Positions 24,801 through 44,300 of a DNA stretch of 64,000 bases are shown in pieces. Both the position numbers and the translations under genes were made by a program. Numbering within the stretch: position 1 is the stretch's first letter; each line of letters begins with the position of its first letter. The stretch is from Streptomyces zinciresistens K42. Its GTDB lineage: Bacteria > Actinomycetota > Actinomycetes > Streptomycetales > Streptomycetaceae. Location of the stretch: the NCBI RefSeq assembly GCF_000225525.1, contig NZ_AGBF01000003.1, positions 62,001 to 126,000 of the forward strand, read 5' to 3'. The notes under the pieces were generated by a model. That model made no database searches. It was given only the letters and a program-made list of their open reading frames with translations, and was not told the DNA's origin.

Positions 24801-27800
24801 CGTGGCTGGCCGACCACGCGATCGCGGGCGCGGCCCTGTTCCCCGGGACCGGCTTCCTCGAACTCGCCATCCGCGCCGCCGACCAGGTCGGCTGCGGGCG
24901 GGTCGAGGAGGTCACCCTGGCCACCCCGATGGTCCTGCCCGAGAACGAAGCGGTCCAGGTGCAGCTCTGGGTGGGTGACGCGGACGACACGGGCCACCGC
25001 TCGCTCAGCCTGTACTCCCGCCCCGCCGACGCGCCCTCGGACCAGTCGTGGACGCAGCACGCGGCCGGCGCGCTGGCCCCGACCGGCCCCGAGCCGTCGT
25101 TCGACCTGGCCGCATGGCCCCCGGCGGACGCGGAAGCCCTGGACATCAGCGACTTCTACGAGCGCTTCGCCGCCTCCGGGTTCGCCTACGGCCCGGTGTT
25201 CCAGGGCCTGAGTGCCGCCTGGCGCTCCGGCGACGACGTCTACGTCGAGGTCGGGCTCGCAGCGGAGCACGCGTCGGACGCGGCCGACTTCGGCCTCCAC
25301 CCGGCGCTGCTGGACGCCGCCGTGCAAGCGGTGACCTTCGTCGCCCTGGAGGACGTCGGCCTCTCCCGGCTCCCGTTCTCCTGGAGCGGGGTGTCGCTCC
25401 ACGCCGGCGGCGCGTCCACGCTGCGGGTGCGGCTCACCCGGCTGGGACCGGATTCCATCTCCCTCGCGGTGGCCGACGGAACCGGCCGCCCGGTGGCCTC
25501 GGTCGAATCCCTCGTGCTGCGCCCGGTGTCGGTGGACCACATCGACACGGCCAGGACATCGGCGTTCCGCGACTCGCTGTTCACGCTGGACTGGACCCCC
25601 GTACCGGCCGTCGACCCGGCAGGGGCGGCGACGGCGCGGTGGGCCGTGGTGGGCACCGACCACTACGGACTCGCCGCCGGCGCGATCGCCGGAGCCGAGG
25701 TGAGCGCCTACGCCGATCTCGACGCGCTGGGCGCCGCGATCGACGCTGGCGCCGCCGCCCCGGAGGCGGTGCTGGTCTCCTACGCACCGGGCCTCGACGA
25801 CGAGGCGGCCCGGAGCAAGCCCAAGAACAAGGCGAAGGGCAAGGGCAGAGCCAGGGGCAGGAGCAAGGCCAAGCCGGTCCCGGAGCCCGCGGACGCCGTC
25901 CACGCGGTGACGCACCACACGCTCGGCCTGATCCAGGGCTGGCTCGGCGACCGCCGGTTCGACTCCTCCCGCCTGGTCTTCGTGACCTCGGGCGCCATGG
26001 CGCCCGAGGACCGCGAGGAGAGCCCGGACCTGATCCACGCACCCCTGTGGGGCATGGTCCGGTCCGCGCAGTCGGAGAACCCGAACTGCTTCGTCCTGGT
26101 GGACCTGGACCCGCGGGAGCCCGCCGAGGCGTCCAAGGCGGCACTGCCCGCGCTCCTCGCCGGCGACGAGCCGCAGGCCGTGGTCCGCGAGGGCACGGTG
26201 CTCGGCCAGCGCATGGCCCGGGTCTCCTCGGGCACCGCACTGCTGCCGCCCGCCGGAACACGGGAATGGCGCCTGGACATGCACGCCAAGGGAACCCTGG
26301 AGAACCTGGCGCTGCTGCCCTGCCCCGACGTCACCGAAGCGCTCGGCGAGAACGAGATCAGGGTCGAGATGCGCGCGGCGGGGATGAACTTCCGCGATGT
26401 GCTCAACGCCCTGGGGATGTACCCCGGTGAGGCCGGGCCGCTCGGTGGCGAGGGCGCCGGCACCGTGACCGAGGTCGGCCCCGGAGTGACGGACCTGACC
26501 CCCGGCGACCGGGTGATGGGCATCTTCGGCGGGTCGTTCGGCCCGGTCGCCATCACCGACCGGCGCGTCGTCGCCCGGGTGCCGCAGGGCTGGACGTTCG
26601 AGCAGGCGGCGTCGACTCCCATCGTGTTCCTGACGGCCTACTACGCCATGGTGGACCTGGGTGGTCTCCAGGCCGGCCAGTCGGTGCTGGTGCACTCGGC
26701 GGCCGGTGGTGTGGGCATGGCCACGCTGCAACTGGCACGGCATCTCGGGGCCGAGGTGTTCGGCACCGCGAGTGAGGGCAAGTGGGACACCCTGCGGTCG
26801 CTGGGCCTGGACGACGAGCACATCGCGTCGTCGCGGACGCTGGACTTCGAGAAGAGCTTCCTCGACGTGACCGGTGGACGCGGTATGGACGTGGTGCTCG
26901 ACTCGCTGGCGCGGGAGTTCGTGGACGCGGGCCTGCGCCTGCTGCCGCGCGGCGGCCGGTTCCTGGAGATGGGCAAGACCGACATCAGGGCGGCGGAGGA
27001 GGTGGCCGCCGCATACGGCGGCGTCTCCTACCAGGCGTTCGATCTCATCGAAGCCGGACCCGACCGCATCCAGGAGATGTGGGGCGAGCTGATCACCCTG
27101 TTCGAGGACGGGGTGCTGCGGCCGCTGCCGGTACGCACCTGGGACGTCCGCAGGGCACCCGAGGCATTCCGCTTCATCAGCCAGGCCCGCCACACCGGCA
27201 AGGTGGCGCTGACCATCCCGAGGACGCTCGACGGCCCGGGAACGGTGCTGGTCACGGGTGGTACGGGTGGTCTGGGGGCGCTGCTGGCCAGGCATCTGGT
27301 GGTGGAGCACGGTGTCGGGCGTCTGGTGCTGACGAGTCGTCGTGGTGTCGAGGCGCCGGGTGCGGCGGAGTTGGTGGCGGAGCTGGCCGGGCTGGGTGCC
27401 GAGGTGCGGGCCGTGGCGTGTGACGTGGCCGACCGGGCGTCGGTGGAGGGGCTGCTGGCGGGGATCGGTTCGGAGCATCCGCTGTCGGCGGTGGTGCATG
27501 CGGCGGGTGTGCTGGACGACGGTGTGGTGGAGTCGCTGACGCCGGAGCGGGTGGACAGGGTGCTGCGTCCGAAGGTGGACGCGGCACTGCACCTCCACGA
27601 GCTGACCCGCGACCTCGACCTCGCCGCCTTCATCCTGTACTCCTCCGTCTCCGGCACCTTCGGCGGCTCGGGCCAGGCCAACTACGCGGCGGGCAACGCC
27701 TTCATGGACGCCCTGGCCCAGCACCGCAGGGCCGCCGGCCTCCCCGCGACCTCACTCGTCTGGGGGCCGTGGACGCAGGACGGCGGCATGACCACCGACC

Positions 27801-28585
27801 TGGCCGACGCCGACGTCAACCGGATGACCAGGACCGGCATGGTCGCCCTCACCCCCGAGGCCGGGCTCGCGCTGTTCGACGCGACCCGGGATCTCGACGG
27901 TGCCGTCCTGGTGCCCATGACGATGGACATGGCATCCGTGGGCGAGCACGTACCCGCGCTGCTCCGCGGGCTCGTGCGGGCACCCGCCCGACGGACCGCC
28001 GACTCGGGCGCCGCGAGCACCACGGCCGACCCGGCCACCGAACTCAAGCAACACCTGGCCGGGAAGTCCGCGACGGAACGCGAGCGCACCCTGGTGGACC
28101 TGGTGTGCGATCAGGTGGCCGTCGTCCTCGGCTACGCGTCGGGGCAGGCGATCGATCCGGGACACGCGTTCAAGGACCTGGGCTTCGACTCCCTGTCGGC
28201 CGTCGAACTGCGCAACCGGCTCAACGCGATCACCGGAACGCGGCTGCCCGCGACCCTGGTGTTCGACTACCCGTCCCCGGTGGCGCTCGGACGATTCCTG
28301 AGCGAAGAGGTCACCCCCGCGGACGCGCCCACGGCCGAGCCCGTCTTCGGAGAACTCGACCGGCTGGAATCCGCCCTCTCGGCGCTCGGATCCGACAGCG
28401 AGACGCACTCCCGGGTCATGGAGCGGCTCCAGGGCCTGGTGGCGAAGTGGTCCGCCGGCGGCACCGGGCCGGTGTCCGGCACCGCGGCGGCGCTGGACGA
28501 CCACACGGATGACGACGACGAGATCGAAGCGGCCACCGCCGACGAGATCTTCAAACTCATCGACGACGAATTCGGAATGTCCTGA
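3827..28585 (+). CDS. Gene B: five-module type I PKS (about 8250 residues)
   Basis: One uninterrupted polypeptide with an N-terminal coiled-coil docking helix (about residues 2-33, [16 protein letters not shown]), five modules with KS starts near residues 34, 1584, 3133, 4490 and 6059, and a C-terminal docking domain ending [14 protein letters not shown]. Module content is B1 KS-AT-KR-ACP, B2 KS-AT-KR-ACP, B3 KS-AT-DH(degenerate)-ACP, B4 KS-AT(methylmalonyl)-KR-ACP and B5 KS-AT-DH-ER-KR-ACP. All five KS domains keep TACSS and the two histidines. It extends the chain received from gene A by ten backbone carbons (C12 to C21). The start is ambiguous: ATG at 3827 or GTG at 3830, the latter giving the family-typical NEDRL N-terminus. 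The weak ribosome site AAGG at 3818-3821 fits GTG better (8 bases). Gene C follows after 45 bases, so co-transcription is likely. Its length is unusual but normal for five-module PKS subunits. Confidence 0.96.
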   Translation: MVNEDRLRDYLKRVTADLHQARQRLRELEAGEQEPIAIVAMSCRFPGGVGSPEDLWRLVAGGGDAISEFPSDRGWDVEGMYDPDPERSGTFYAREGGFLHEAGEFDADFFGISPREALAMDPQQRLLLETSWEVFERAGIAPGSVKGRRGGVFVGAATSGYGADVDGFPQEIEGHLLTGTATSVVSGRISYTLGLEGPAVTVDTACSSSLVALHLAVQALRQGECDLALAGGATVMSTPGAFVEFSRQRGLAPDGRCKPYADAADGTGWSEGVGMLLVERLSDARRNGHPVLAVVRGSAVNQDGASNGLTAPNGPSQQRVIRDALTSARLAPSEVDVVEGHGTGTSLGDPIEAQALLATYGQERPEGRPLWLGALKSNIGHTQAAAGVAGIIKMVMAMRHGVLPQTLHVDEPSREVDWSAGEVRLLTEATAWPETGQPRRAGVSAFGVSGTNAHTIIEQAPPVEDETGESPASDGDAGVATWLLSGRGADALRAQAARLRAFLLERAEPTPLDIGHSLVATRSVFEHRAVVSGADRAELLAGLEAVAAGEAAPHVLQGVAGSAVKTAFLFSGQGAQRLGMGRELYDAFPVFAQALDEVCAHLDVVLDRPLREVLFAAEGSAESELLDRTAFTQPALFAVEVALFRLLEHFGVTPDVLIGHSIGEITAAHVAGVFSLEDACTLVAARGRLMQALPEGGAMVAVQASEEEVAASLAGREAEVSVAAVNGPAAVVVAGDEAAVLEIAGQWEREGRKTRRLRVSHAFHSPRMDAMLDDFRRVVRGLSFQTPTLGLVSNVTGEPAGADEVCSPEYWVRHVREAVRFADGVRSLAAQGVTAYIEVGPDGVLSAMARDCLAAQAAPAPAVVPVLRKGRPDAQALTAALAEAHVHGVTVDWEQVFAGRGARTVELPTYPFQRRLYWLEGTNGAPTRSAADSVDARFWDAVEREDLEALAKALDVDGGGSLGELLPALSSYRRQQRDRAAVGGWRYRISWKPVSETPAATLSGTWLVVVPASGVDDVFAESASAALRRHGADAVRLVADEADLAPGALAARLREIAADPSGIGGVLSLVGLDERPCTEHPAVSRGLALTLTLVRALAETDLRARLWCVTRGAVSVGRSDRLTSAVQAEIWGLGRVAALEHPRLWGGLVDLPETLDERAAARLVRALSAGDGEDQVAVRGSGAYVRRLARLTVGDESAERTWRPRGSVLITGGTGALGAHVARWVVREGAEHVVLTSRRGPLAEGTSELTAELEELGAEVTVAACDAADRDALAAVLAAVPERYPLSAVVHAAGIVDDGVLDGLTVDQLAGTLAAKAEGARHLHELTAELPLDAFVLFSSFAGVVGGAGQAAYAAANTYLDALAQQRRAQGLAATAVAWGPWAGSGMAASGRAGERTRGGPLPPMAPSLAVDALRWAVGHDEAAVIVADVDWTGMAPTLSAGPGALVSDIPEARALLTAAAGTTGRATPGHDLRDQLAGRSDEEQRLLLLDLVRTHAASALGHFSAESVEPGRAFRDLGFDSLTAIELRNRLDLATGLRLPATLIFDHPTADALAGRLWRELGGATPEAATSAAAHPARPEDDDPIAIVAMSCRFPGRVETPQDLWRLLAEGGDAVAGFPADRGWDVEGMYHPDPEHPGTCYAREGGFLYGAPQFDPAFFGISPREAVAMDPQQRLLLETSWEAFEYAGVRPAALRGTRTGVFVGTNGQDYSMVTLDAPEDFGGHVGTGSAASVVSGRISYTFGLEGPAMTVDTACSSSLVALHLAVQALRQGECDLALAGGVSVMSTPGAFVEFSRQRGLAPDGRCKPFAEGADGTGWSEGVGMLLVERLSDARRNGHPVLAVVRGSAVNQDGASNGLTAPNGPSQQRVIRQALASAGLSAAEVDAVEAHGTGTTLGDPIEAQALLATYGQDRPEGRPLWLGAIKSNIGHTQAAAGVAGVIKMVMAMRAGVLPQTLHVDEPSRQVDWSAGEVRLLTESTAWPETGQPRRAGVSSFGLSGTNVHTIIEQAPDLEETVAPEPALPETPVSAAVVPWLVSGKTREALRAQAERLYGQVAEREDVGVLDVGHTLAARTVFEHRAVLVGEDRETLLRGLRAVAEGGIASGVVQGQAATAGRTAFLFTGQGAQRLGMGRELYDAFPVFAQALDGVCAHLDVLLDRPLREVMFAAEGSADAELLDRTAFTQPALFAVEVALFRLLEHWGVTPDVLIGHSIGEIAAAHVAGVFSLEDACTLVAARGRLMQALPGGGAMVAVQASEEEISGSLAGREAEVSVAAVNGPASVVVAGDEPAVLEIAAQWAERGRKTRRLRVSHAFHSPHMDAMLDDFRAVASGLSYQPPSIALVSCATGEAADADEVCAPEYWVRHVRQTVRFADGMRALTARGVTRFLEVGPDGVLSAMARDCLTEDRAAAPAVVPALRKDRPEAQALTTALAQLHVHGAPVEWESLFAGRGARMVELPAYAFQRERYWPEVSLSPSGWATPGAADSVDARFWEAVEREDLEALAETLDVDGETPLSAVLPALSTYHRTTRDRSTVDNWRYRVAWKPVADVTGGPLSGTWLVVVPAARAEDAQVVEIVSGLGRHGADAVSLVAGERDLDAGALGERLRGAIADAPALGGVLSLLALDEEPCPEHPALPGGFALTLTLVRAMADAGIETSLWCGTRGAVSVGRSERLDHPTQAMVWALGRVAALELPQLWGGLVDLPEVLDERALARLAGVLATGTGEDQVAVRGSGVFARRLTRSAAPTAGGTTWRARGTVLVTGGTGALGGQVARLLARNGAEHLVLTSRRGIKAPGAPELRGELEALGARVTVAACDVADRAQLAAVLDAVPDEHPLTAVVHAAGANGAGPLAETGLADAAGVVSGKVAGAVHLDALLGDRELDAFVVFSSIAGVWGSGGQAAYGAANAYLDALVEERRARGLAGTAVAWGPWAGGGMAAGGGGGELARRGLVSMAPGLAVAALQGAVAGDDGVVAVADVDWGRFAPAFTIGRPSPLIGDLPEVQRALAGAAHTEGAGAGSALRERLAGLTEAETDRALLDLVRAHAAAVLGFAGAEAVEPARAFKELGFDSLTAVEFRNRLNGETGLALSATLVFDYPSATVLADHLRAEVLGTRGAVAAPSAVAAPVDDDPVAIVGMSCRFPGGVRSPEELWNLVAAGTDAVVDFPSDRGWDVDGMYDPDPDRSGTFYAREGGFLDGASEFDAAFFGISPREALAMDPQQRLLLETSWEAFERAGIDPASVRGNQIGVYVGAATSGYGAGLHEIPEGLEGQLLTGSATSVASGRISYTLGLEGPAMTVDTACSSSLVALHQAAQALRQGECSMALAGGVTVMTSPAAFVEFSRQRGLAPDGRCKPFADAADGTGWSEGVGMLLVERLSDARRNGHQVLAIVRGSAVNQDGASNGLTAPNGPSQQRVIRQALANARLSPADVQVIEAHGTGTTLGDPIEAQALLATYGQERPENLPLWLGSIKSNIGHTQAAAGVAGVIKMVMAMRHGVLPQTLHVDEPSREVDWSAGEVRLLTEATAWPETGQPRRAGVSAFGVSGTNAHTIIEQAPVPVEAQSAPAAPADDQGTAPWVLSARSPQALRDQAERLRAHLLEGAGPGVLDIAESLVATRSVFEHRAVLLGTERETLLRGLETVAAGHDAPGIVQGQAAASGKTAFLFTGQGAQRPGMGRELYEAFPVFAQALDGVCAHLDVLLDRPLKDVMFVAEGSADAELLDRTAFTQPALFAVEVALFRLLEHWGVTPDVLIGHSVGEITAAHVAGVFSLEDACTLVAARGRLMQALPGGGAMVAVQASEEEISGSLAGREAEVSVAAVNGPTAVVIAGDEAAVLEIAGQWAERGRKTRRLRVSHAFHSPHMDAMLDDFRAVARTLTYHGPSIAFLSNLTGEQAGAEEVCSPEYWVRHVRETVRFLNGVRTLEAQGVTAYIEVGPDGVLSAMARDCLTEPADDLAADDAPAPLLVPVLRKDRPETQALVAALAETYVHGETVDWRAFLAGRGARRVDLPTYAFQHQRYWLEPGVAAGDAAAFGLDPADHPLLGGTVPLAGADGLVFTGTLSLHTQPWLADHVLRGEAVLATTALVELAVRAGDEVGLGHVEELVVQAPLVLPRGSGVQIQLALGEEDESGTRSLEVYSRAAEPAGTDEWICHASGVLAPEPDDVATAEGAMRFASAAWPPPGAERVDVDGLYELLADDGLVYGPSFRCLRAVWQRDDEVFAEVGPAEESVADAERFGLHPALLDAALQPLGLGVLDGVGRGRMLFSLAGVSLYASGASALRVRLARTGTDTLSLAVVDGAGEAVLSAAKLTLRQVVTERPEIPAPETAEADASAGAATDTPVEEASAKPARRRRTTRRSAGRGAGSDSGPLAALRERLTGLSQPEQDRLLLDVLRTHVAAVLGHASADAVQGSQAFKDLGFSSLTAVEFRNRVSKATGLRLPATAVFDYPTPAELAKFARAEVLGARTGAVQPVPVAVAGDDEPIVIVGMSCRYPGGVATPEDLWDLVAQGRDGISPFPTDRGWDVENLYDPDPDEPGKCYTQEGGFLHSASLFDPAFFGISPREAISMDPQHRLLLETSWEALERAGIDPVSAKGSRTGVFAGVTYQDYGGVLVGSQESVEGLVGTGVSPSVLSGRISYTLGLEGPAMTVDTACSSSLVALHLAWQALRQGECSLALAGGVTVMSTPMSMIEFSRQRALASDGRSKPFSAAADGASWAEGVGMLVLERLSDARRNGHPVLAVVRGSAVNQDGASNGLTAPNGPSQQRVIRQALANARLSAAEVDAVEAHGTGTTLGDPIEAQALLATYGQERPEGRPLWLGAIKSNIGHSQAAAGVGGVIKMVMAMRHGVLPKTLHLDEPSPHVDWTAGDVELLAEARPWPETGHPRRAGVSAFGMSGTNVHTILEQAPEAETAEAAESEAADGPVAWIVSGKSNDAVPDQARRLREFVAAHPELRAADVALSLATTRSAFQYRAAVTGTGREELLERLEALSEGAKAPGAVRASAVEAPGRSVFVFPGQGAQWLGMGVGLLESSPVFAESVGECESALSVYVDWSLTDVLRGVEGAPGFDRVDVVQPVLFAVMVSLARLWRSVGVEPDAVMGHSQGEIAAACVAGALSLEDAARVVALRSQAIAAGLAGRGGMVSVGLPVDAARERIAAWGGAISVAAVNGPGSVVVSGDAGALDELVVLLEGEGVRVRRVPVDYASHSAHVEEIRGELLKVLAGIAPRPSQVPFYSTVSGELVDTAGLDAEYWYTNLRQTVELEATTRALLGSGHGVFVEVSPHPVLTLPVQQTVEAADAQAVVVGTLRRDEGGPERFMTSIAELHVHGADVDWRKVFAGHGARRTDLPTYAFQRQRYWPQPAEDGGLGNGPVSEADAADARFWEAVEREDLEGLARTLELDGQAPLSAVLPALSSYRRGRRDRSTVDNWRYRINWKPLIDPSPSGSEQEQGAPITGTWVVVVPPVDSARDLAERIARDVERHGARMVRVDLDATEPERSSLAELLRAAAPGTPTTDGSQQDGTPAIDGVLSLLALDEEALAGHPNLPRGFAATVALVQALSDIDIDVPLWLATTGAVSVGRSDRVGSAEQSLVWGLGRVVGLEYAQRWGGLVDLPESPDAIDERVLNRLVGLIGRSGDEDQVAVRASGVFARRLVRAPLGDARPARVWEPRGTVLITGGTGALGGRLARWLARGGAEHLVLTSRRGPDAPGAAELRDELTDLGARVTVAACDAADRDALRELLDGLPAEYPLTAVVHAAGVLDDGLIDTLTVPRTHGVFRPKVDAVVNLHELTRDLDLSAFILFSSYAGTVGGAGQGSYAAANAFLDALAQQRRAQGLAATSVAWGAWGGGGLVDDTTAAQLKRRGMPPLVPELAVDALQQALDHDEVDITVADVDWERYAPGFAAARPRPLLNELPEVRQALSAAEAELGAALTGLARRLEGLSAVEREAEVLDVVRSHAAEVIGYPSADAVEPDRAFRDIGFDSLTAVELRNGLSAAAGVNLPVTMAFDYPTPTVLARFILGEVLGTAPAPADDLPVVTGTAVDDDPIAIVSMSCRFPGGVRTPEDLWRLVSEGSDVISAYPTNRGWDLGDLYNPDPENTGTSYASGGGFVYDADEFDPAFFGIAPREALTIDPQQRLLLETSWEAIERAGIDPASLKGSRTGVFAGSNGQDYIGLLLTAPGGPDGYLGTGNAGSVVSGRVSYTFGLEGPAVTVDTACSSSLVALHMAVQSLRQGECSLALAGGVTIMSTPGSFVDFSRQKGLSSDGRCKAFAASADGTGWGEGVGVLLLERLSDARRNGHPVMAIVRGSAVNQDGASNGLTAPNGPSQQRVIRQALASADLAAHQVQAVEAHGTGTRLGDPIEAQALLATYGQGRPEGRPLWLGSVKSNIGHTQAAAGVAGVIKMVMAMREGVLPRTLHVDEPTPHVDWTAGEVRLLTAPTAWPEGDEPRRAGISSFGISGTNAHTIIEQAPEPEAVERVRTDDPTGSRTLPWTVTAKGAEALRAQARSLHAHVSAHPELDLNDVGHSLAATRSVFDHRAVLLGADRDRLLNALDAIASGTAAPGVIRGSVGTAGKSAFLFSGQGAQRPGMGRELYDAYPVFAQALDEVCAHLDVLLDRPLREVMFAAEGSADAELLDRTAFTQPALFAVEVALFRLLEHFGVTPDVLIGHSVGEVAAAHVAGVLSLEDACTLIEARGRLMQALPEGGAMVAVQASEEEIAPSLAGREAEVSVAAVNGPASVVIAGDEAAVLEIAGDWAEQGRKTRRLRVSHAFHSPRMDAMLDDFRDVVSRLSFEAPSISLVSNLTGASAGADEVCSPEYWVRHVREAVRFADGVRALEKLGVTSFLEVGPDGVLTAMAQDCVTADNAGAALTLVPALRKNRPEVPSLTTALAELHVHGTTVNWSTAFAGLDVRRVELPTYAFQRQRYWPKAGGPMTGDVSSVGLSSPDHPLLGAGVELAGRDGFLFTSRLSVQSQPWLADHAIAGAALFPGTGFLELAIRAADQVGCGRVEEVTLATPMVLPENEAVQVQLWVGDADDTGHRSLSLYSRPADAPSDQSWTQHAAGALAPTGPEPSFDLAAWPPADAEALDISDFYERFAASGFAYGPVFQGLSAAWRSGDDVYVEVGLAAEHASDAADFGLHPALLDAAVQAVTFVALEDVGLSRLPFSWSGVSLHAGGASTLRVRLTRLGPDSISLAVADGTGRPVASVESLVLRPVSVDHIDTARTSAFRDSLFTLDWTPVPAVDPAGAATARWAVVGTDHYGLAAGAIAGAEVSAYADLDALGAAIDAGAAAPEAVLVSYAPGLDDEAARSKPKNKAKGKGRARGRSKAKPVPEPADAVHAVTHHTLGLIQGWLGDRRFDSSRLVFVTSGAMAPEDREESPDLIHAPLWGMVRSAQSENPNCFVLVDLDPREPAEASKAALPALLAGDEPQAVVREGTVLGQRMARVSSGTALLPPAGTREWRLDMHAKGTLENLALLPCPDVTEALGENEIRVEMRAAGMNFRDVLNALGMYPGEAGPLGGEGAGTVTEVGPGVTDLTPGDRVMGIFGGSFGPVAITDRRVVARVPQGWTFEQAASTPIVFLTAYYAMVDLGGLQAGQSVLVHSAAGGVGMATLQLARHLGAEVFGTASEGKWDTLRSLGLDDEHIASSRTLDFEKSFLDVTGGRGMDVVLDSLAREFVDAGLRLLPRGGRFLEMGKTDIRAAEEVAAAYGGVSYQAFDLIEAGPDRIQEMWGELITLFEDGVLRPLPVRTWDVRRAPEAFRFISQARHTGKVALTIPRTLDGPGTVLVTGGTGGLGALLARHLVVEHGVGRLVLTSRRGVEAPGAAELVAELAGLGAEVRAVACDVADRASVEGLLAGIGSEHPLSAVVHAAGVLDDGVVESLTPERVDRVLRPKVDAALHLHELTRDLDLAAFILYSSVSGTFGGSGQANYAAGNAFMDALAQHRRAAGLPATSLVWGPWTQDGGMTTDLADADVNRMTRTGMVALTPEAGLALFDATRDLDGAVLVPMTMDMASVGEHVPALLRGLVRAPARRTADSGAASTTADPATELKQHLAGKSATERERTLVDLVCDQVAVVLGYASGQAIDPGHAFKDLGFDSLSAVELRNRLNAITGTRLPATLVFDYPSPVALGRFLSEEVTPADAPTAEPVFGELDRLESALSALGSDSETHSRVMERLQGLVAKWSAGGTGPVSGTAAALDDHTDDDDEIEAATADEIFKLIDDEFGMS
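3926..8530 (+). other. Module B1: KS-AT(malonyl)-KR(B)-ACP
   Basis: KS about 3926-5210 with catalytic Cys at 4442. Its first His motif reads EGHGTGT instead of the usual EAHGTGT, the His itself being kept. AT about 5520-6400 with GHSIGE (Ser 5807) and HAFHS, so malonyl-CoA. A dimerisation element (about 6615) precedes the KR core (about 7449-8060). The KR has VDD where B-type domains usually have LDD and no A-type Trp, predicting a D-configured hydroxyl. ACP Ser at 8390. Predicted contribution: C19-C20, with a hydroxyl at C21, the oxygen best placed to attack the C17 ketone. Confidence 0.88.
8576..13200 (+). other. Module B2: KS-AT(malonyl)-KR(A1)-ACP
   Basis: KS about 8576-9860 (Cys 9092). 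AT about 10185-11050 with GHSIGE (Ser 10463) and HAFHS, so malonyl-CoA. The dimerisation element begins near 11285 and the KR core runs from about 12111 to 12760. The KR lacks LDD (it reads [13 protein letters not shown]), has the A-type Trp in GVWGSGGQ near 12520 and Gln rather than His three residues before the active Tyr, so an L-hydroxyl is expected. ACP Ser 13049. Much of the KR is a near-copy of the KR in gene A. Predicted contribution: C17-C18, with a hydroxyl at C19. Confidence 0.88.
12188..12847 (+). repeat. A-type KR block, copy 2 (module B2)
   Basis: Partner of 2517-3176 without insertions or deletions. The divergent island lies at about 12337-12401, in the segment coding [13 protein letters not shown]. 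Confidence 0.85.
13223..17270 (+). other. Module B3: KS-AT(malonyl)-DH(degenerate)-ACP, no KR; ketone-forming
   Basis: KS about 13223-14510 (Cys 13745). AT about 14825-15690 with GHSVGE (Ser 15110) and HAFHS, so malonyl-CoA. A DH-like domain spans about 15950-16790. Its His is at 16058 and the glycine of HxxxGxxxxP is kept, but the proline is replaced by alanine (16085) and the following PGTAF-type stretch is ATTAL. There is no NADPH-binding GGTG sequence or any KR before the ACP. An Arg-rich linker (16889-16937, containing ARRRRTTRR) leads straight to the ACP (Ser 17114, in GFSSL rather than GFDSL). Without a KR the DH has no substrate, so the module should leave a beta-ketone at C17. Confidence 0.9.
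14825..15190 (+). repeat. Malonyl-AT block shared with module E1 (module B3)
   Basis: Near-identical to 50414-50779 (offset 35589), with a handful of substitutions by eye, e.g. GGGGTG/GAGGTG and GTGGCG/GCGGCG. Modules C2 and D2 carry more distant versions of the same block. Confidence 0.75.
17288..21950 (+). other. Module B4: KS-AT(methylmalonyl)-KR(B1)-ACP
   Basis: KS about 17294-18580 (Cys 17810). AT about 18887-19790 has GHSQGE (Ser 19163) and YASHS (19466), the methylmalonyl-CoA signature. The KR (dimerisation element near 19985, core about 20880-21560) has LDD and Ala, not Pro, at the position five residues before the active Tyr, giving a B1 prediction with no methyl epimerisation. ACP Ser 21815. 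Predicted contribution: C13-C14, with a methyl at C14 and a hydroxyl at C15. The AT is one of three near-identical cassettes. Confidence 0.89.
18881..19797 (+). repeat. Methylmalonyl-AT cassette, copy 1 (module B4)
   Basis: A block of 917 bases from GGCCGTTCGG to the GACGAGGGCGG after the AT. It matches copies 2 and 3 without length change and with few substitutions by eye. Many third positions are T (tat, gat, ggt, ttg), unlike the flanking codons. Confidence 0.85.
22001..28310 (+). other. Module B5: KS-AT(malonyl)-DH-ER-KR(B)-ACP, fully reducing
   Basis: KS about 22001-23285 (Cys 22517). AT about 23600-24470 with GHSVGE (Ser 23882) and HAFHS, so malonyl-CoA. DH about 24713-25530 with a complete [11 protein letters not shown] motif (His 24815) and DAAVQ. 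ER about 26262-27200 with an NADPH-binding stretch [12 protein letters not shown] about 27235-27940 with LDD. ACP Ser 28190. All three reducing domains look intact, so a methylene pair is expected (C11-C12 added, C13 fully reduced). The KR structural half between DH and ER carries a Lys/Arg-rich insertion (25811-25876). Confidence 0.9.
27229..27631 (+). repeat. KR patch, copy 1 (module B5)
   Basis: 403 bases from CGACGGCCCGGGAACGGTGC to GACCTCGCCGCCTTC, identical by eye to 47311-47713 at a constant offset of 20082. It starts exactly at the ER-KR junction. Confidence 0.88.
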
Positions 28586-28615
28586 CGTGGTGAGCCGGAA
28601 CTCACAGAGTGTTTC

Positions 28616-28621
28616 AAGGAG
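28616..28621 (+). promoter_or_regulatory. Ribosome binding site of gene C
   Basis: AAGGAG, 9 bases before GTG at 28631. It fixes this GTG as the start, since no other in-frame start is as well placed. Confidence 0.7.
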
Positions 28622-28630
28622 CTGGGGATA

Positions 28631-38245
<9,615 letters not shown>

Positions 38246-38289
38246 GCCGGCGCGGTCGGATCCAGAGGTCCGTTCCTTACTACTTCCAT

Positions 38290-38295
38290 GGGTGA
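38290..38295 (+). promoter_or_regulatory. Ribosome binding site deciding the start of gene D
   Basis: GGGTGA lies 7 bases before ATG 38303. The upstream ATGs at 38288 and 38297 overlap or abut it and have no purine-rich site of their own. Confidence 0.5.
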
Positions 38296-38302
38296 CATGA
38301 CA

Positions 38303-41300
38303 ATGAACGAAGAGAAGCTTCTCGACTATCTGAAGCGGGTGACCGCGGATCTCCAGCAGACTCGCCAGCGCCTGCTCGAGGCCGAGTCGGCCGACCGGGA
38401 ACCGATCGCGATCGTCGCCATGAGCTGCCGGTTCCCCGGAGGGGTGAACTCTCCCGAAGACCTGTGGCGCCTGGTGGCGAACGGCACCGACGCGATCTCG
38501 GAATTCCCCATGGACCGAGGCTGGGACATCGACGCCCTCTACGACGAGGACCCGGACCGTCCCGGCACCAGTTACACGACCGAGGGCGGCTTCCTGGAGC
38601 ACGCCGACCAGTTCGATCCGGCGTTCTTCGGGATCTCGCCGCGCGAGGCGCTGTCGATGGACCCCCAGCAGCGGCTGCTGCTGGAGACCTCGTGGGAGGC
38701 GGTCGAGCGGGCGGGCATCGACCCGGCGTCCCTGCGCGGCAGCAGGACCGGCGTGTTCGTCGGAACCAACGGCCAGGACTACTCCATGCTCATGCTCGGC
38801 GCGGCCGAGACCCTGGAGGACGTCGAGGGCCACTCGGGCACCGGCAACGCGGCGAGCATCGTCTCCGGCCGGATCTCCTACACCATGGGCCTTGAGGGCC
38901 CCGCGCTCTCCGTCGACACGGCGTGCTCGTCGTCCCTCGTGGCCCTGCACCTCGCCGTTCAGGCGCTGCGTCAGCGCGAGTGCACGCTCGCGCTGGCCGG
39001 CGGGGTCACGGTGATGTCCACCCCGTCGGCGTTCGTCCAGTTCAGCAGGCAGCGCGGCTTGGCGGCGGACGGCCGCTGCAAGCCCTTCGGCGCCGCCGCC
39101 GACGGCACGGGCTGGGGCGAGGGCGTCGGCATGCTGCTCCTGGAGCGGCTGTCCGACGCCCAGCGCAAGGGCCACAAGGTGCTGGCCGTCGTCCGGGGTT
39201 CGGCGATCAACCAGGACGGCGCGTCCAACGGTCTGACGGCGCCCAACGGCATCTCGCAGCAGCGGGTCATCCGGCAGGCGCTCACCAGCGCCCGGCTGTC
39301 GGCCGCCGAGGTGGACGCGGTGGAGGCGCACGGCACGGGCACCACGCTGGGTGACCCGATCGAGGCGCAGGCGCTGATGGCCACCTACGGGCAGGACCGG
39401 CCCGCGGACCGGCCGCTGTGGCTGGGCGGCATCAAGTCGAACATCGGGCACACCCAGGCGGCCGCCGGTGTGGCAGGGGTCATCAAGATGGTGATGGCCA
39501 TGCGGGAGGGCGTCCTGCCGAAGACCCTCCACGCGGACGAGCCCTCGCCGCACATCGACTGGACCGGCGGCGCCGTCTCCCTGCTGGACCGGTCGACCCC
39601 GTGGCCGGACCGGGAGCACCCGCGCCGCGCCGCCGTGTCCTCGTTCGGCATGAGCGGCACCAACGTGCACACCATCCTGGAGCAGGCTCCCGAGGCCGAG
39701 ACGGCCGAGGCCGCCGAGTCCGAGGCGGCCGACGGCCCGGTGGCGTGGATCGTGTCGGGCCGCGGCGCCGAGGGACTGCGGGCGCAGGCCGGGCGGCTGC
39801 GTGAGTTCCTCACGGAGCGCCCGGAGTCGAGCGCGGCGGACGTGGCTCTCTCGCTGGCCGCGACCAGGTCCGCCTTCGAGCACCGCGCCGTGGTGACCGG
39901 GACCGGCCGTGACGAACTCCTCCAGCGGCTGGAGGCGGTCGCCGAGGACACCTCCACGGCGACCGGAGCGGTCCGGGGGAGGACCGGCGACGCCGGCCGT
40001 TCGGTGTTCGTGTTCCCGGGTCAGGGGGCGCAGTGGCTCGGTATGGGTGTGGGGTTGCTGGAGTCTTCGCCGGTGTTCGCGGAGTCGGTGGGTGAGTGTG
40101 AGTCGGCTCTGTCGGTGTATGTGGACTGGTCGTTGACGGATGTGCTGCGGGGTGTGGAGGGTGCTCCGGGGTTTGACCGGGTGGATGTGGTGCAGCCGGT
40201 GCTGTTCGCGGTGATGGTGTCGCTGGCGCGGTTGTGGCGTTCGGTGGGTGTGGAGCCGGATGCGGTGATGGGTCACAGTCAGGGGGAGATCGCGGCGGCG
40301 TGTGTGGCGGGTGCGCTGTCGCTGGAGGACGCGGCGAGGGTGGTGGCCTTGCGGTCGCAGGCGATCGCGGCGGGCCTTGCGGGCCGTGGCGGCATGGTGT
40401 CGGTGGGCCTGCCGGTGGATGCGGCCAGGGAGCGTATTGCCGCGTGGGGCGGGGCGATCTCGGTGGCGGCGGTGAATGGTCCGGGTTCGGTTGTGGTGTC
40501 GGGTGATGCGGGTGCGCTGGATGAGCTGGTGGTGCTGCTGGAGGGTGAGGGGGTGCGGGTTCGCCGGGTTCCGGTGGACTATGCCTCGCATTCGGTGCAT
40601 GTGGAGGAGATCCGCGGCGAGTTGCTGAAGGTCCTGGCGGGCATCGCGCCGCGCCCGTCGCAGGTGCCGTTCTACTCCACCGTGACCGGTGAGCTGGTGG
40701 ACACGGCGGGTCTGGACGCCGAGTACTGGTACACGAATCTGCGGCAGACGGTCGAGCTGGAGGCCACGACCCGTGCCCTGCTCGGCAGTGGTCATTCCAC
40801 CTTCGTCGAGGTGAGTCCGCATCCGGTGCTCACGCTTCCGGTGCAGCAGACCGTGGAGGCCGCCGACGCGCAGGCGGTGGTCGTGGGCACGCTGCGGCGC
40901 GACGAGGGCGGTCTGGAGCGGTTCCTCACCTCCGCCGCCGAGGTGTTCGTGCGTGGTGTCACGGTGGACTGGACCGCCCTGTTCGAGGGCCGTGGTGCCC
41001 GCCGGGTGGAGCTGCCGACCTACGCCTTCCGCCGTCAGCGGTACTGGCCGGATGTGTCGGCCGAAATGTTCACCAATGCCGACGGTTCGGCCGCCGACGC
41101 GGTGGACGCGCGGTTCTGGGAGGCCGTCGAGCGCGAGGACCTGGAGGCGCTGGTCCGCACGCTGGAGGTGGACGACGAGGAGCAGCAGTCGTCGCTGATG
41201 GCGTTGCTTCCCGCACTGTCGTCCTGGCGGCGTCGGCGGCATGAGCAGAACACGGTGGACAGTTGGCGTTACCAGGTGGTCTGGAAGCCCCTGGCGTCCG

Positions 41301-44300
41301 CCACCGAGGCGGCCCTCTCGGGCACCTGGCTCGTCGTCATCCCCGCGTCGCACGCCGATGACGCCCTCGTGTCCGCCACGGTGAACGGGCTGGGCACGAG
41401 CGGCGCCGATGTCGTCCGGGTCGTGCTCGACGGATCGGGCAACGACCGCTGGGCGGTGGCGGAGCGACTGCGCGGGGCGCTCGATGAGGCCGGGATCGAG
41501 CCCTCGGGCGTGGCGGGCGTGTTCTCGCTGCTGGGGCTTGACGAGTCGGCGCACACGACGTTCGAGGTGGTGCCCGCCGGACTGGCGGCCCTGGTGGGCC
41601 TGGTCCAGGGGCTGGGTGACGCGGGTGTGATGGCTCCGCTGTGGTGCGGGACCCGGGGCGCGGTGTCGGTGGGCCGTTCCGACCGGCTGGTGAGCCCGGT
41701 GCAGGCGATGGTGTGGGGCCTGGGCCGCATCGTCGGCGCGGAGTACCCCCAGCGCTGGGGCGGGGCGGTCGATCTGCCCGAGACCCTGGACCGCCGCGCG
41801 GTGACCCGTCTGGCCGGAGTGCTGGCCGGCGCGGAAGGCGAGGACCAGGTCGCGGTGCGCGGGTCCGGTGTGTTCGCCAAGCGCATGGTGCGGGCCTCGG
41901 CGGCCGAGGACGCCGAGGGCAGGGGGTCCTGGCAGAGCCGGGGCTCGGTGCTGGTGACCGGTGGTACGGGCGCGCTGGGTGGCCATGCGGCCCGCTGGCT
42001 GGCGCGTACGGGTGCCGAGCATCTGGTGCTGACCAGCCGCAGCGGTATGGAGGCCGAGGGCGCCGCCGAGTTGAAGGCGGAACTGGAAGGACTCGGCGCC
42101 CGGGTGACGGTGGCGGCGTGCGACGCGGCCGACCGCGAGGCGCTGGCCGCGGTGCTGGACGCGATCCCGGGGGAGTTCCCGCTGACCGCCGTGGTGCACA
42201 CGGCCGGCGTGCTGGACGACGGTGTGGTGGACGCCCTCACGGTCCGTCGGGCGGCCGGGGTACTGCGTCCGAAGGTGGACGCGACGCGCAATCTGCACGA
42301 GCTGACCGCCGGGACGGACCTCTCGGCGTTCGTCCTGTTCTCCTCCGGGGCGGGCACGTTGGGCGGTCCGGGTCAGGGCAGCTACGCGGCGGGCAACGCC
42401 TACCTCGACGCGCTGGCGTTGCAGCGGCGGGCGGACGGCCTTCCGGCCACGTCCATCGCCTGGGGCGCCTGGGCCGGAGGCGGCCTCGGCTCCGGCGAGG
42501 TCGGCGAGCGGATGGACCGTTCCGGCATGGTCGGCATGGTGCCCGAACTGGCGATATCCGCCATGCAGCAGGCCCTTGAACTGGACGAGGCGTTCGCGGT
42601 CATCGCCGAGATCGACTGGGACCGCTTCCGGCCGGAGTTCGCGGGTTCACGTCCCAGCGCGCTGTTCCGTGAACTGCCCGAGCTGAACCGCCCCGCCGCC
42701 GGCGGGACGGACACCGGCGACGGCGACGACGCCATCTCCGCGCTGCGCCGGGAAATGGCGGAGCTGCCCGCCGCCGAGCGGCCCAAGCTCCTCCTGGAGC
42801 TGGTGCGCAGCCAGGCCGCCGACGTCCTCGGCTACGCCGGCGCGGACGAGGTGGAGCCCGAACGCGCCTTCCGCGACCTCGGCTTCGACTCGCTCACCGC
42901 CGTCGAACTGCGCAACCGCCTCGGCGTGGTCACCGGCCTCCGACTGCCGGTCACCTGCGTCTTCGACTATCCGACCGCCACGGTTCTGGCCCGGTACCTG
43001 CACACCGGGATGTCCGGCGAGCAGCCGGTCACCGCTGCCGCACCCCAGCGCCCGGAGGCGCTCGACAAGCCCCCGGCCACCGACGAGCCCCTCGCCATCA
43101 TCGGCATGAGCTGCCGGTTCCCCGCAGGAGTACGAAGCCCCGAGGAACTGTGGGACCTGCTGATGGCCGAGGGGGACGTCATCTCCGCGTTCCCCGAGGA
43201 CCGTGGCTGGGACATCGACGGTCTCTACGACCCGGACCCCGAGAAGTCCGGTACCAGCTACGTCCGGGCCGGCGGCTTCCTCGACGAGGTGGGCCACTTC
43301 GACCCGTCGTTCTTCGGGATCTCGCCGCGTGAGGCGATGGCGATCGACCCGCAGCAGAGGCTGCTGCTGGAGACGTCCTGGGAGGCGTTCGAGCGCGCCG
43401 GCATCGACCCCGCGGCGCTGCGCGGAAGCCGGACCGGAGTCTTCGTCGGCTCCAATTACCACGACTACGGTTCGCGCATCCTGAGCGACGCCGAAGCCGA
43501 AGGGGTGCAGGGATACCTCGGACTCGGCAGCGCCCCCAGCGTCTCCTCCGGCCGCATCTCCTACACCTTCGGCTTCGAGGGGCCGGCCGTCACGGTCGAC
43601 ACCGCGTGTTCCTCGTCGCTGGTCGCCCTGCACCTGGCCTGCCAGTCGCTGCGCCAGGGCGAGTCCTCCGTGGCGCTGGCCGGCGGCGTGACGATCATGG
43701 CCACGCCGGGCACGTTCGTCGAGTTCAGCGCCCAGCGCGTGCTGTCGTTCGACGGCCGGTGCAAGGCGTTCTCCGCGGCGGCGGACGGCACCGGCTGGTC
43801 CGAGGGCGTGGGCATGCTGCTCGTGGAGCGGCTGTCGGACGCGCAGCGCAACGGCCACGAGGTGCTGGCCGTCATCCGCGGTTCGGCCATCAACCAGGAC
43901 GGCGCGTCCAACGGTCTGACGGCGCCCAACGGCCCGTCGCAGCAGCGGCTGATCGAGCAGACGCTGGCCGGCGCCCGCCTGTCGGCCGCCGAAGTGGACG
44001 TGGTCGAGGCCCATGGCACCGGCACCCCCCTCGGCGACCCGATCGAGGCGCAGGCGCTGCTCGCCACCTACGGGCAGGGCCGCCCCGAGGGCCAGCCGCT
44101 GCTGCTGGGCGCCGTCAAGTCCAACATCGGGCACACGCAGGCCGCGGCCGGTGTCGCAGGGGTCATCAAGATGGTGATGGCCATGCGCGAAGGCGTCCTT
44201 CCCAAGACGCTGCACGTGGACGAGGCGTCGCCGCACGTGGACTGGTCGGCGGGCGACGTCGAGCTGCTGACCGAGGCGGTGCCCTGGCCGGAGCGGAACC

